The notes: generated by a model not told the origin, from the letters alone. Shown: positions 53,998 through 63,471, counted from the stretch's first letter. The stretch: DNA of 64,000 bases from Hymenobacter crusticola (GCF_002154225.1 NZ_MTSE01000005.1:124001-188000); one strand, 5' to 3'. Numbers and translations are program-made.

Positions 53998-54633
53998 ATG
54001 CCCCTTGCTCGCTTGCTACGTCGCCTGTTGCCCCTGCTTTTTCTGGTTGGGCTAGGTTGGTTTCTTTGGAAGAAAATACAACCTACTCTATCTGAGCTGG
54101 ATAACCCGCTACGGGCTGAACCACGTATTACCGTAAGCCACAACACTGTGCTGACCAAAATAGAAGGGCTAGGTCGGCTGGAGCTGGTGCGCTATCATTT
54201 CAAGGACATTGTGGAGTACAAGAAAAGTACCTACCGCTTTTTACCTGATTCTAAAGTAGCCCTCATCGTAGCCGGCGACGCCATCGGCTGCCTGGACTTA
54301 CGCAAAGTTCGGGAGCAAGACGTGGTCTTTGAAGGCGACTCTGTCATGCGCATTGCATTACCCGCTGCCGAGCTCTGCACTTGGCAAGTCGACCACCGGC
54401 AAAGCCGCGTGTATAGCGTGGAAAACGGCTTTTTTCAGGATGCAGCCTTAGTCGACGAAAGCTACAAGTACGCCGAGAAAAATGTGCGCCGAGCGGCGCT
54501 GCAATCAGGCATATTGGCCCAAACAGAACAAAATGCCCAGCAAATCCTGCGGCCGATGCTCGAAACAATGACCGGACGGCGTGTGGTCCTGACGCGCCAA
54601 ATGACCCCGCCCCAACTACCCGCGAAGCGCTAG
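53998..54633 (+). CDS. DUF4230 domain protein, membrane anchored
   Basis: A 211-residue protein from ATG 53998: short basic N-terminus, one hydrophobic helix (RLLPLLFLVGLGWFLWKKI) and a DUF4230-type domain (ITVSHNTVLTKIEGLGRLELVRYHFKDIVEY, SKVALIVAGDAIGCLDLRKV, LPAAELCTWQVDHRQSRVYSVENGFF). Function unknown. A longer start at 53827 would overlap the preceding enzyme gene and lacks support. Its stop lies 1 base from the convergent recX stop. Confidence 0.82.
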   Translation: MPLARLLRRLLPLLFLVGLGWFLWKKIQPTLSELDNPLRAEPRITVSHNTVLTKIEGLGRLELVRYHFKDIVEYKKSTYRFLPDSKVALIVAGDAIGCLDLRKVREQDVVFEGDSVMRIALPAAELCTWQVDHRQSRVYSVENGFFQDAALVDESYKYAEKNVRRAALQSGILAQTEQNAQQILRPMLETMTGRRVVLTRQMTPPQLPAKR

Positions 54634-54634
54634 G

Positions 54635-55132
54635 TTAGTCTTCTTCCTCAGGCACTTTGCCTAGGTCGTCGAGGGCTATCTTGATGAGGTCAGCTTCGTA
54701 GCCTTTGGCCGTGAGAAAGAGCTGGAGTTTCTGACGCCGGGCACGCGGGTTCTTCTCCTTTTCCTGCCGATCTTTTTTCTCCAGCAGCTCCACCAAGTTT
54801 TGGTAGTACTCGTCGCCGTCGATTTCTTTTAAGCCCTGTTTGATGCAGTACTCCGAAATGCCCTTGAACTTGAGGTCCTGCACAATGCGCCGACGCCCCC
54901 ACTTCTTGAGCCGGTACTTTCCCCGTACAAAACTCTTCGCGTAGCGCTCCTCGTCGAGCAGCTTCTCCCGACTCAGCCGAATGATAATTTCGCCTGCTTC
55001 GTCTTCGTCGAGGCCATAGCTGCGCAGCTTCTCCTCTACTTCTTTCTGGTTGCGGTCCTGATAAGCGCAAAAAGCAGCTATTTTTTGCAGCGCTTCGGGC
55101 GGGGTATAGAATTTTTTGGGAGGTTGATTCAT
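54635..55132 (-). CDS. recX: Regulatory protein RecX
   Basis: A 165-residue helical protein that modulates RecA. RNQKEVEEKLRSYGLDEDEAGEIIIRLSREKLLDEERYAKSFVRGKYRLKKWGRRRIVQDLKFKGISEYCIKQGL is the RecX three-helix repeat region in order. recA is not nearby. The acidic C-terminus ends in PEEED. Confidence 0.88.
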   Translation of the reverse strand: MNQPPKKFYTPPEALQKIAAFCAYQDRNQKEVEEKLRSYGLDEDEAGEIIIRLSREKLLDEERYAKSFVRGKYRLKKWGRRRIVQDLKFKGISEYCIKQGLKEIDGDEYYQNLVELLEKKDRQEKEKNPRARRQKLQLFLTAKGYEADLIKIALDDLGKVPEEED

Positions 55133-55438
55133 CGTCCGCGACGTGCGTTCTGAGGTGTAATGAGTAGCAAAGAAACGACGTTGCTGGTCGCCGTTTCGTT
55201 CCCTTTTAGCAAGCTACGCGCTGCGCAGCTATTGGGGTGAGGCCTGTGGTACCTGCGCGCGACCATTATTCAGCGCTAGCAAGGCGAGGCGAGTTCTTGC
55301 GTAGTAAAAGCCTCAGCCTAGGTCTGCTTATTTCACTAAACTAAGCAGGTGAGTACAGGTGTATATTTCTAAATCGCTCGGCTACATTGTCCTCATCCTA
55401 GCATTCTGCTTTCCCACTCAATTTACGCCTAGCTAGCA
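55133..55438. other. Intergenic region, no gene recognised
   Basis: About 306 bases between recX (minus) and the ferritin-like genes (plus), containing the promoters of both. No TAnnTTTG element, hairpin or small ORF stands out. Confidence 0.4.
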
Positions 55439-56203
55439 ATGAGCCAACAACCACCTTCAGCGTTGAATTCTGATCATACGACTACCCCTTTACCCACTCA
55501 TTCCATCCAGCGACGCAACTTTTTACGCTACTCAGGTGCTGGCCTAGCCCTAACCGGCTTGCTACTAACGGGCTGCGACGACGACGATGAGAGCTCCAAC
55601 AACAGCGCCTTCGTGGACGTAGGCAGTGGCGACCTAGGGGTGCTCAACTACGCCTACGCCCTAGAGCAGTTGGAGTACGCCTTTTACTCGCAGGTTCAGG
55701 GTGGCGCTTACTACAAGGGACTAGCACCTACCAGCGCCGAAAAACAAATTCTGGACGACTTGCTAGTCCATGAGAAAGCTCACGTCGATTTGTTCCGGAA
55801 CGCGCTGGGCTCTAATGCCATTAAGGATTTGGAGCCAGACTTTTCCACGATCAACTTTGATGATCGAGCCATTGTGCTCGGCACGGCTAAGACGTTCGAA
55901 GACACAGGCGTTGCTGCTTACAATGGGGCCGCCCGCTACCTCGAAACCCCCACTTACTTGCCGTTAGCTGGCAAAATCGTGTCGGTGGAAGCTAGGCACG
56001 CAGCCCTCATCCGCGATATTATCACCTTCAATGCATTCGTTGCCGCGGATGTCGTGGATCTGTACACGCCGCTCACAGGTGGCGCTATCGGAGCTGGTGC
56101 GGGCTCTGGCTTGGAAAAGTCGATGCGCCCGGCGCTTGTGGTCAACGCTGTTAATCAATACTTGAAAGAGGGCTCGAAGCTCAACGTCAGCAAGTTCGTC
56201 TAG
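55439..56203 (+). CDS. Tat-exported ferritin-like lipoprotein
   Basis: A 254-residue protein with a twin-arginine motif (QRRNFLRYSG at about 24-33) and a lipobox TGLLLTGC, followed by an acidic Asp/Ser linker. The body is a ferritin-like four-helix bundle with candidate metal-binding Glu/His positions: YALEQLEYAFYSQV, LLVHEKAHVDLFRNAL, TFEDTGVAAYNGAAR and VEARHAALIRDII. Di-iron ferritin-like proteins of this type are sometimes linked to oxidative or desiccation stress. The next gene encodes a second ferritin-like protein. Confidence 0.85.
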   Translation: MSQQPPSALNSDHTTTPLPTHSIQRRNFLRYSGAGLALTGLLLTGCDDDDESSNNSAFVDVGSGDLGVLNYAYALEQLEYAFYSQVQGGAYYKGLAPTSAEKQILDDLLVHEKAHVDLFRNALGSNAIKDLEPDFSTINFDDRAIVLGTAKTFEDTGVAAYNGAARYLETPTYLPLAGKIVSVEARHAALIRDIITFNAFVAADVVDLYTPLTGGAIGAGAGSGLEKSMRPALVVNAVNQYLKEGSKLNVSKFV

Positions 56204-56246
56204 CTAGGTCGCTCCGGTTTCTTGTCTTCCCTACACTCCGTTTTCT

Positions 56247-57236
56247 ATGGATTTTTTTCAACTCCTTTCTGATATCGAAAAAGTAGACCCCGAAGTCTAC
56301 GAGCGTTTCGACGCGCGTCGGCGCGTGTTCAAGCACTTTGGCACCATGGGCAAAAAGCTGACGGCTGCCGCAATGCCAGGGCTGGTAAGTGGCCTATTCA
56401 GCAAAGCCTACGGACAAACCACCACGCTGCCTGCCGATGTGGTAAACGTGCTGAACCTAGCTCTGAGCCTAGAGTACTTAGAGTTCTACTTCTACGATAC
56501 GGCCCTGAACCGCCCCACTTACGGTTTGCCTACTAGTGCTTCTTTATTTACGACGACTCCCGCCGCAGCTACCAGTGAGCGCCAAGGCATCGTCCTGATT
56601 CGCAACGACGAGGAAGGCCACATCAAAACCCTACGGGCCGCCCTAGGTCCGGCGGCTATTCCGGAGCCAGCGCGTGCTGTTTTTGACTACAGCGGCGGCA
56701 AAGGTGGCTTCAAAGGTCCATTCGCTGACGTATTCACTAGCTCTGCTACCTTTTATAGAGTGGCGCAGTCATTCGTTGATACAGGCGTGCGGGCTTATAA
56801 AGGTGGCGCGCCTGTTTTGTTCAACAACAAAGATCTACTAGAGGCTGCTTTAAATATTCACTCCGTAGAAGCCCGGCACTCATCGCACTTGCGCACGCTG
56901 CGACGTGGCAAAGCAGCGGGCGTAGATGGTCCGCCTGCGGCACAAGCTACGGTTGGCTCACTCAACACGGCTCCCAAAAGCTGGATTTCCGGCACCGACA
57001 ACGGCGGCGCTTCACCGACCACTTCGGTTTCCACAACGCCTATTTACGGCGCTGGCGCTCCAGCCACCGATTATCCAGCTGAAAACAACATAGCCCAAGC
57101 CGGTCGGACCATCACCACTGATAGCGGCATCAACGATGCTGCCGCCTCCGAAGCGTTTGATGAGCCCCTGGATGCGGCTACTGTTAAAACCATTGCGCGC
57201 AACTTCGTTGCGGCTAGCTCTACACTGTTCACCTAA
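56247..57236 (+). CDS. Ferritin-like domain protein
   Basis: A 329-residue protein, 43 bases after the previous ferritin-like gene and likely cotranscribed. A Tat-like segment (RRRVFKHFGTMGKKLTAAAMPGLVSGLFSKAYGQ, about 25-57) lies after an unusual N-terminal extension. Helices with metal-ligand-type residues follow: LALSLEYLEFYFYDTAL, IRNDEEGHIKTLRAALG, VAQSFVDTGVRAYKGGAP and HSVEARHSSHLRTLR. A Ser/Thr/Ala-rich region runs to the C-terminus. The partner gene suggests a two-protein envelope system. Confidence 0.82.
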   Translation: MDFFQLLSDIEKVDPEVYERFDARRRVFKHFGTMGKKLTAAAMPGLVSGLFSKAYGQTTTLPADVVNVLNLALSLEYLEFYFYDTALNRPTYGLPTSASLFTTTPAAATSERQGIVLIRNDEEGHIKTLRAALGPAAIPEPARAVFDYSGGKGGFKGPFADVFTSSATFYRVAQSFVDTGVRAYKGGAPVLFNNKDLLEAALNIHSVEARHSSHLRTLRRGKAAGVDGPPAAQATVGSLNTAPKSWISGTDNGGASPTTSVSTTPIYGAGAPATDYPAENNIAQAGRTITTDSGINDAAASEAFDEPLDAATVKTIARNFVAASSTLFT

Positions 57237-57252
57237 GAGTCGCTAGTTGCAC

Positions 57253-57290
57253 AAACAAAAAAGGCAGCCCGTGGGCTGCCTTTTTTGTTT
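57253..57290 (+). terminator. Strong terminator after the ferritin-like pair
   Basis: An 18-bp perfect stem, AAACAAAAAAGGCAGCCC with its complement, has only a 2-base nominal loop and a T6 run. Confidence 0.92.
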
Positions 57291-57577
57291 GCGTAGCATC
57301 TACATAAGGTGAGTAACAAGCCTTACCTAGGCGACGCGTGTGTTGAGCGCCTACACTATTTTTCTCAAGAAACCTATGCAACGAGCGTGCTCCCAAACAA
57401 CTCACCAAGACTCAGAACCTAGGTTCTAACGTTGTGCTTCTATCGCAGGGCCTTTCGGTAGGCAATTCTCAGAAAAAAGGGGCCTTTACCCACCAGAAAG
57501 CACTTAGGTTAGCAAACATCAGCTTGCTGTTTCTCTTTACCTTCACGAAGCTTGAGTTCGTTTATTTTATTATCCGT
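57291..57577. other. Intergenic region upstream of the DUF5686 gene
   Basis: Only an ACCTAGGT palindrome at 57417-57424 stands out. No TAnnTTTG promoter or hairpin was found; a reading frame continues upstream of the chosen DUF5686 start but looks non-coding. Confidence 0.4.
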
Positions 57578-60205
57578 ATGCCGCGTATTTGCTTACTCTA
57601 TTTTCTACTGTTGCTAGCTGCCTCGACGGCGCAGGCCGGTATCGTACGGGGCCGGATCACGAACCCTGATGGCGAAGGCCTGGCTTTCGCGAACGTGGCC
57701 GTGCGCGCTACATCCTCTAGCACCGCCACCAACGAGCAGGGCAACTACCAGCTCCGCCTCAGCCCAGGCCGGTACGAGTTGGTGTTTCAATACGTAGGGT
57801 ACCGGCCGCACACCGAAACGGTGCAAGTAGCGGGCGGCGACACGGCCACCGTGCTCAACGTAGCCTTGAAGCCCGAAAGCTACCAGCTGAACGAAGTAGT
57901 GGTGCGCGCCACCGACCGCGACCCGGCGTATGCCATTGTGCAACAAGCTATTCAGTGGCGCCGCTACCACCAGCGCGAAGTAGCTGCCTTCAAAGCCCGC
58001 GTGTACATCAAAGCCCTAGGTCGGCTCACCGATGTGCCCGGCAAGATCTTGGGTTTGGTGAAAGTAGGTCCTGACCTGAAGCCCGGCATTTTCTATTTAT
58101 CAGAATCGGTGTCGGAAATGACGTTTCAGCAGCCAAATGTGATACGAGAGCGGATGATTTCGTCGCGTGTGAGCGGCGACTCCCGAGGCATCAGCTTCAA
58201 CCGGGCGGGTTCGGCCCGCGACCTAAACTTTTATAACAACGTAGTCAACAGTGGATTTTCGGAACGGCGCTTTGTGTCGCCGATTGCGGCCAACGCCCTG
58301 TTTTACTATAAGTTTGAGCTCACGGGTAGCAGCCAACAAGGTGGCGTACTGGTGCACAAAATTCGGGTGATTCCGCGCCGGCGCACTGACCCCGTTTTTT
58401 CTGGTTATATCTACATCGTAGACGGCACCTGGCGGCTGCACTCACTGGCCCTCGACCTCACCAAAGATGCCCAGCTTGATTACCTAGATAGCTTTCACTT
58501 GGAGCAAATCTTCGCCCCTGCTCCAGGCCCCTCCGACGTATGGGTGATGCAATCGCAGAAAGCCACACTGGCGCTTTCGGGCCTAGGTTTTAAAGGCAAT
58601 GGCTACATCACAGCGGTGCTCTCGAACTACCAAGTGACACCTACCTTTCCTAATCGGCCGGCCCCTACGGCCGCGCCAGCTGCTCCCGCTACGCAGCCTA
58701 CTGCTCCTGCTATTGCTGCCGAGCCCGTAGCAGACGTGAAGAAGCCCAAACCTAGCTTGCGTGGTTTGGCCAAGCAAGTGCGCAAAGGCATTCGGCGCGC
58801 CGAGCAAGACAGCCTGAGCAGCAACGCCATTGGCTTGCGGCGGGGCGAGGTGATGCGGGTGGACAAAGGCGTGAATGAGCGCGACTCCAGCTACTGGACC
58901 GAAGTACGTCCCATTCCGCTTACGGCCGAGGAAAAGGTAGATTACCATGTAAAAGACAGCACTGAAACTATCCGCAACTCGCGCGCCTACCAAGATTCGC
59001 TGGACCGCAAGCGCAATGTATTTGAGCCCCAAAAGCTACTGCTAGGTGGTTATACCTACTCCAACACCTTCCGCAAGCAGCAGTGGTACGTGGCGCCCAT
59101 CTTTAACATCCTACAATACAACACAGTAGAGGGCATTGTCGCTAATCCGCACGCCACGTACACCAAGGATACGGACGATCGGCGTACGTTTTCCATTACA
59201 CCTACTGTGCGCTACGGCTTTGCGAATAAGCTACTCAGCCCTAGCTTGGTAGCTAGCTGGCAGCACGATCCGGTGAAGCTAGCACGCGTGACGTTTAGCG
59301 CCGGTCGCACCATCGAGAATTTCGACCGTGCCAGCCAGCTCACGCCATTCATCAACACGGTGTATACGCTGCTCGATAACCGCAACTACGCCAAGTACTA
59401 CCGTCGCGATGGGGCTACAGTTGGCTACAGCCGCGAAGTTGTTAATGGGTTGACGCTGCAAGGCAACCTCAGCTATTATGACCGCCGCGAATTACAAAAT
59501 GCCACCATCGATTTGCTGCGCGATGTTTCGGGCCGAGCTTTTACTCCTAATCAGCCCCTAAACGACGAGGCGCCTACTACCAGCTTTGGCCGGAACCAGG
59601 CGCTTGCGTTTGAGCTAACTAGCTCGTTCACACCTGGTCAGCGCTACATAACGCGCCCCACAGGTAAGTATAATTTCCGCTCTAAGTACCCGACGCTTCG
59701 CTTTACATACCGCCAAGGCATTCCCGACGTATTCGGCTCCGACGTACGGTACGCCCTGCTTGCCGCGGGCTTAAATCAGAACATCAGCATGGGGTTGCTG
59801 GGCAATGGTAGTTACAACGTGGCCGTTGGTGGCTTCCTCGGGCAGTCCCGACTGTCCTTCATGGATTACCGCCACTTCTCCGGCAACCAAACGCTATTTG
59901 CCAGCAATTTTGCTCAGTTTCAACTGCTCGACTATTACCGATTCAGCACGCGGCAACGGTACGTGGAAGCGCACTATAATCACCATTTCAACGGCTTTTT
60001 CCTGAACAATATTCCGTTGCTGCGTCGCCTAAAGTGGCAGGAAGTGGCTTCGTTCAATTACTTGCATACCCCCGTTGCTGGTCATTACGTGGAGCTAGGG
60101 GTCGGTATTGAACACATCTTCACCTTGCTGCGCGTCGATTTTTATACGGCTTTGCAGTCTGGGCGCAAGTTGGATTCTGGCTTCCGAGTTGGTCTAGGCT
60201 TCTAG
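57578..60205 (+). CDS. DUF5686 / carboxypeptidase-regulatory-like outer membrane protein
   Basis: From ATG 57578 (MPRICLLYFLLLLAASTAQA) the 875-residue protein has a signal peptide and a CarboxypepD_reg-like domain (about 22-105; IVRGRITNPDGEGLAFANVAVRATSSSTATNEQGNYQL). A DUF5686-type region follows with a large beta-rich C-terminal half that ends in RVGLGF, consistent with an outer-membrane barrel. A Pro/Ala-rich insert sits near residue 365. An earlier start at 57434 lacks a signal peptide. Function unknown; surface location is inferred. Confidence 0.85.
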   Translation: MPRICLLYFLLLLAASTAQAGIVRGRITNPDGEGLAFANVAVRATSSSTATNEQGNYQLRLSPGRYELVFQYVGYRPHTETVQVAGGDTATVLNVALKPESYQLNEVVVRATDRDPAYAIVQQAIQWRRYHQREVAAFKARVYIKALGRLTDVPGKILGLVKVGPDLKPGIFYLSESVSEMTFQQPNVIRERMISSRVSGDSRGISFNRAGSARDLNFYNNVVNSGFSERRFVSPIAANALFYYKFELTGSSQQGGVLVHKIRVIPRRRTDPVFSGYIYIVDGTWRLHSLALDLTKDAQLDYLDSFHLEQIFAPAPGPSDVWVMQSQKATLALSGLGFKGNGYITAVLSNYQVTPTFPNRPAPTAAPAAPATQPTAPAIAAEPVADVKKPKPSLRGLAKQVRKGIRRAEQDSLSSNAIGLRRGEVMRVDKGVNERDSSYWTEVRPIPLTAEEKVDYHVKDSTETIRNSRAYQDSLDRKRNVFEPQKLLLGGYTYSNTFRKQQWYVAPIFNILQYNTVEGIVANPHATYTKDTDDRRTFSITPTVRYGFANKLLSPSLVASWQHDPVKLARVTFSAGRTIENFDRASQLTPFINTVYTLLDNRNYAKYYRRDGATVGYSREVVNGLTLQGNLSYYDRRELQNATIDLLRDVSGRAFTPNQPLNDEAPTTSFGRNQALAFELTSSFTPGQRYITRPTGKYNFRSKYPTLRFTYRQGIPDVFGSDVRYALLAAGLNQNISMGLLGNGSYNVAVGGFLGQSRLSFMDYRHFSGNQTLFASNFAQFQLLDYYRFSTRQRYVEAHYNHHFNGFFLNNIPLLRRLKWQEVASFNYLHTPVAGHYVELGVGIEHIFTLLRVDFYTALQSGRKLDSGFRVGLGF

Positions 60206-60261
60206 GGTTCGCCCATAAGCGCCGTTTGCGGCGGGTGCTCAAGCCGTATGAGGAGAAATCT

Positions 60262-60269
60262 TAGCTTTG
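60262..60269 (+). promoter_or_regulatory. Candidate -7 element for the fucosidase gene (TAGCTTTG)
   Basis: TAGCTTTG fits TAnnTTTG, about 25 bases before the ATG. No -33 partner is seen at the expected spacing. Confidence 0.35.
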
Positions 60270-60294
60270 CCAAGTCCCCGTAAGCTGGTACCGC

Positions 60295-61737
60295 ATGTTG
60301 TTTACACACTGTATGAGTCGGCTGCTGTTACTGGCTGGTTTAGCCGCCGGACTACGGGCGCAGGCCCAACCCTCCTACGAGCCTACCTGGTCCTCGCTCG
60401 ACCAGCGCCCCGTACCGCAGTGGTTTACTGACGCTAAGTTTGGCATTTTTATTCACTGGGGCGTGTATTCGGTGCCAGCTTACCGGCCCGTTAGTCCTCG
60501 GATGTACGAAACCTACGCCGAGTGGTACGGGGCCGATATGTATGGCAACCCCGCGCTGCGTCAGAGCTTCCACAATAAAAACTACGGGCCCACCTTCACG
60601 TACCGCGACTTTGGGCCGCTGTTTCGGGCCGAGCTATTCGACCCCGTGCGCTGGGCAGACTTGTTTGTCCGCGCTGGCGCCCGCTATGTGGTGCTCACAA
60701 CCAAGCACCATGACGGCTACTGCCTGTGGCCTACCACCGCACCCTACAAGCAGCAGTGGAATAGTGGCGCGGTTGGCCCCAAGCGCGACTTAGTTGGCGA
60801 GCTAGCCCAGGCGGTACGCGCCCGAGGGCTTAAGATGGGGTTCTATTACTCGTTGATGGAGTGGGAAAGCACGAGCACTCCAAGCCGACCTAGCGGCTAC
60901 TATTTACCGCTGGCTGACATCAACAAGTACCGGATTCCCGACTCGGCGTATGTGGAGCAGAACTCGCTGTGGCAATTGAAAGAGCTAGTAAACCGCTACC
61001 AGCCCGCGCTACTTTTTGCCGATGGCGAGTGGGACCGAACGGCCACGTACTGGAAAAGCCCTGCGTTTCTGGCCTGGTTGTATAATCACGCGCCTAATAA
61101 GGAGGAAGTCGTGGTGAATGACCGTTGGGGCCAAGGAACTCGGGGGCAGCATGGTGGCTACTACACCAGTGAGTACGCCAGCGACAACGACAAAGTAGGG
61201 ACGCAACATCCGTGGGAGGAAAGCCGCGGCATGGGGCAATCCTACGGCTTTAACCGCGCCGAAAACCTAGAAGACTACAGCTCCTCCGCTCAACTCGTGC
61301 ATCAACTTATCGACATCGTTAGTCGGGGCGGCAACCTACTGCTCAACATCGGACCAGCCGCCGACGGTACCATTCCTGTGCTCATGCAAGAGCGGCTCGT
61401 GGATATCGGAAAGTGGCTGGCCATCAACGGAGAAGCTATTTATGGCACGACAGCTTGGGCGCCAGCCCAAGCACCGAGTCAGCAGCCGAAGACGCGCTAT
61501 TATACCGCCAAAGGCCGCGACGTGTACGTGCTAGCCACAAGTTGGCCCACGACGCCCTTTGTGGTGGACGGCCTCCGTGCCACAAGCAACCTGACAGTGA
61601 CGCTGCTAGGTAGCCAAGTGCCCGTCAAGTATACTCGTCGCAAAGGCCAGCTTACCATTCAGCCACCTGCCCTTACCCCAGCGCAGATCCCTTCCCCGTT
61701 CGCGTACGTGTTCAAAATACAGAACGCTATGCCGTAA
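60295..61737 (+). CDS. Alpha-L-fucosidase (GH29), exported
   Basis: Cleaves terminal alpha-L-fucose from glycans in the periplasm or at the surface. A signal peptide (LLLLAGLAAGLRAQAQ) is followed by the GH29 core: WFTDAKFGIFIHWGVYSVPAY, YVVLTTKHHDGYCLW, GLKMGFYYSLMEW, and nucleophile Asp in LLFADGEWD, where most members read WFDGEW. A C-terminal beta domain (about 385-475) closes the 480-residue protein. A start at an internal ATG (60313) would also leave the signal peptide. No other glycan-utilisation genes are nearby. Confidence 0.92.
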   Translation: MLFTHCMSRLLLLAGLAAGLRAQAQPSYEPTWSSLDQRPVPQWFTDAKFGIFIHWGVYSVPAYRPVSPRMYETYAEWYGADMYGNPALRQSFHNKNYGPTFTYRDFGPLFRAELFDPVRWADLFVRAGARYVVLTTKHHDGYCLWPTTAPYKQQWNSGAVGPKRDLVGELAQAVRARGLKMGFYYSLMEWESTSTPSRPSGYYLPLADINKYRIPDSAYVEQNSLWQLKELVNRYQPALLFADGEWDRTATYWKSPAFLAWLYNHAPNKEEVVVNDRWGQGTRGQHGGYYTSEYASDNDKVGTQHPWEESRGMGQSYGFNRAENLEDYSSSAQLVHQLIDIVSRGGNLLLNIGPAADGTIPVLMQERLVDIGKWLAINGEAIYGTTAWAPAQAPSQQPKTRYYTAKGRDVYVLATSWPTTPFVVDGLRATSNLTVTLLGSQVPVKYTRRKGQLTIQPPALTPAQIPSPFAYVFKIQNAMP

Positions 61738-61880
61738 CCGTGGTTAGTAGCTCGAGCTTTTCTTGAGGCAAGCTCGGGCTACTAGCACCTTCATAAGAGT
61801 TACCACATCAATGATAAAGGCAGTATTAACTGCGTTGCCTGTATAAGGCAATGACCTAGCTACCCCACCAGCACTTTAGC

Positions 61881-62767
61881 TTATTCCAGCGCAATCCGTT
61901 TAGTAGACTTATAATTCGCCGGCCCGCTTATATGCAGCCAGTACAGTCCCGCTGGCACTCCCCTCGCTGACACGTTTACCAAGGCGGCGGGCCGTTCTTG
62001 ATGCCACACCGAGCGGCCTAGCGCATCTATGCGTTGTAGCTGCAAGCCAGCTGCCGGTGCATCGGCGGGCAATTGCACCGTGAAAGAACCTTGAGCGGGT
62101 TGGGGTATACTTGCCAAGCAATAGGGACGGCTGGTGGATGATTGGCTAACACGGTACTTGTGAGCCAAACCAGCCAGTAATCTCCATAAAGCTCGCCGCC
62201 GCGGCTCGGTTCACTCTTATCGCCCACGGCATCGCCCGTAGACATTCCGGCGAGCAGATAGCCACCATCGGCTGCGCTACGCATCTGCACGAGCTGCGTG
62301 TAGCCATCACCTGCGTGGAGCGTCTGCTCCCATTGCTTGGTCCCGCGCGCATCGAGCTTGAGAACCGCGTACGTGTTAATGTTATCTCCTCCTACCAGGC
62401 AGCCATCATCTGGGGTAAGCACCACGCTTGCCAGCTGTTCTTCCTTGACCGTGCCGTACGATCGGTCCCACTCTTTATTGCCTTGCGCATCTATCTGCAC
62501 GAGCCAGTAGTCGCGCAAGCCTAGGTTTGGCTGGCTTTTATCACCGCTAGCGCCTGAGAGGGAAGAACCTGCCAGCAGTGCGCTCCCATCGGCGGGGAGA
62601 TGCAACTCGCGGCAGTGGTCGTTGGCGTCGCCGCCGAGCGTACGGTCCCATTGCTTGGTACCTTGCCCGTCCAGCTTGACCACCCAATAATCGGCACCGC
62701 TCCGGCTAGCTTGGGTTTTATCGCCAGAATTGTCGGACGAGGAATAGCGAGATACGATATAATTCAC
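61881..62767 (-). pseudogene. Degraded T9SS cargo protein with C-terminal sorting domain
   Basis: Remnant of a secreted protein. Frame 1 (62767 down to about 62097) gives at least four repeats of about 45-60 residues with the pattern SGDKTQ...DYWVVKLD.QGTKQWDRTLGG, then YPNP. The continuation that fits (AQGSFTVQLPADAPAAGLQL... to NYKSTKRIALE), a type A T9SS sorting domain, lies in another frame ending at 61881. One missing base near 62096-62097 would rejoin them. At the 5' end there is a TAG five codons before the first GTG and no signal peptide, so the N-terminus is also lost. Confidence 0.8.
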
Positions 62768-62811
62768 GCCGGCTTTCAGCTACGAAAAGACTTAGACTAC
62801 TCGGGAGGAGC

Positions 62812-63471
62812 TTATAAGACAAACCCTAGCTTGATACCGGCTTCTGGCTTTACCGTGGCAAAGCGGCGTTGGAGTTCATATCCGGTATCGGTGTACCGCG
62901 CTCGAATATCGTTGGATAAGCCTAGGCCAGCGTAGGCTTCTACGAGGCCGTGGTTGCCGAACCGGCGTTGCAGTCCCCAGAGCACCGCCACAGTAGTGAA
63001 ATCGTAACGCAAGTGCCGGCCAGCGTTGCGCGGATTCCACCAGCTGCTCGTCGATTGTAGGGCTAGGTAGTTGCCAACGAAAGCGCCCGTTGCTAGGCCG
63101 CGCCGCTGGCGTTTGCTTTGGTTATAGTAATGTCGGATACCAAAGTCGGCCCCCACATTGTACAAGTTGATGTACTTGGTGATGTCGTGTTCTTCCTGCC
63201 GGTTGACTTTTAGGAGCATTCCACTGAATCCGTCCGTGTAAACGGTCCAGTGAGGTGCTAGTTGAAGCTCAGCACCAAGGATAAGAGGTAGCGCCAAACC
63301 CGCTGGTGCGCCGATGGTGAAGCCTCGCGCGAAGCCCGTGCTGCCTTTGAGCAAAACGCGGGAAGAGCTATCCGCTGCCACAAGCGGCGCGGTTTGCCCT
63401 ATGGCGGCAGAATGCATGAGCAGTGTGATACCCGTTGAGCACAGCAGCCGCCTAATAACAGAATGAAACAT
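62812..63471 (-). CDS. Probable outer membrane beta-barrel protein
   Basis: From ATG 63471 (MFHSVIRRLLCSTGITLLMHSAAIGQT) the 219-residue protein has a signal peptide and alternating strand patterns: ALPLILGAELQLAPHWTVYTDGFSGML, VGADFGIRHYYNQS, VAVLWGLQRRFGNHGLVEAYAGLGLS and a terminal VKPEAGIKLGFVL ending in a hydrophobic strand. It resembles small porin-like proteins but I cannot name a family. The AT-rich leader holds an in-frame start at 63537 that I consider less likely. Confidence 0.62.
   Translation of the reverse strand: MFHSVIRRLLCSTGITLLMHSAAIGQTAPLVAADSSSRVLLKGSTGFARGFTIGAPAGLALPLILGAELQLAPHWTVYTDGFSGMLLKVNRQEEHDITKYINLYNVGADFGIRHYYNQSKRQRRGLATGAFVGNYLALQSTSSWWNPRNAGRHLRYDFTTVAVLWGLQRRFGNHGLVEAYAGLGLSNDIRARYTDTGYELQRRFATVKPEAGIKLGFVL

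Noticed and set aside
61909..62121. 70-residue minus-strand ORF overlapping the T9SS remnant
   Set aside because: Third frame of the same region; the sorting domain and repeats occupy the other two frames.
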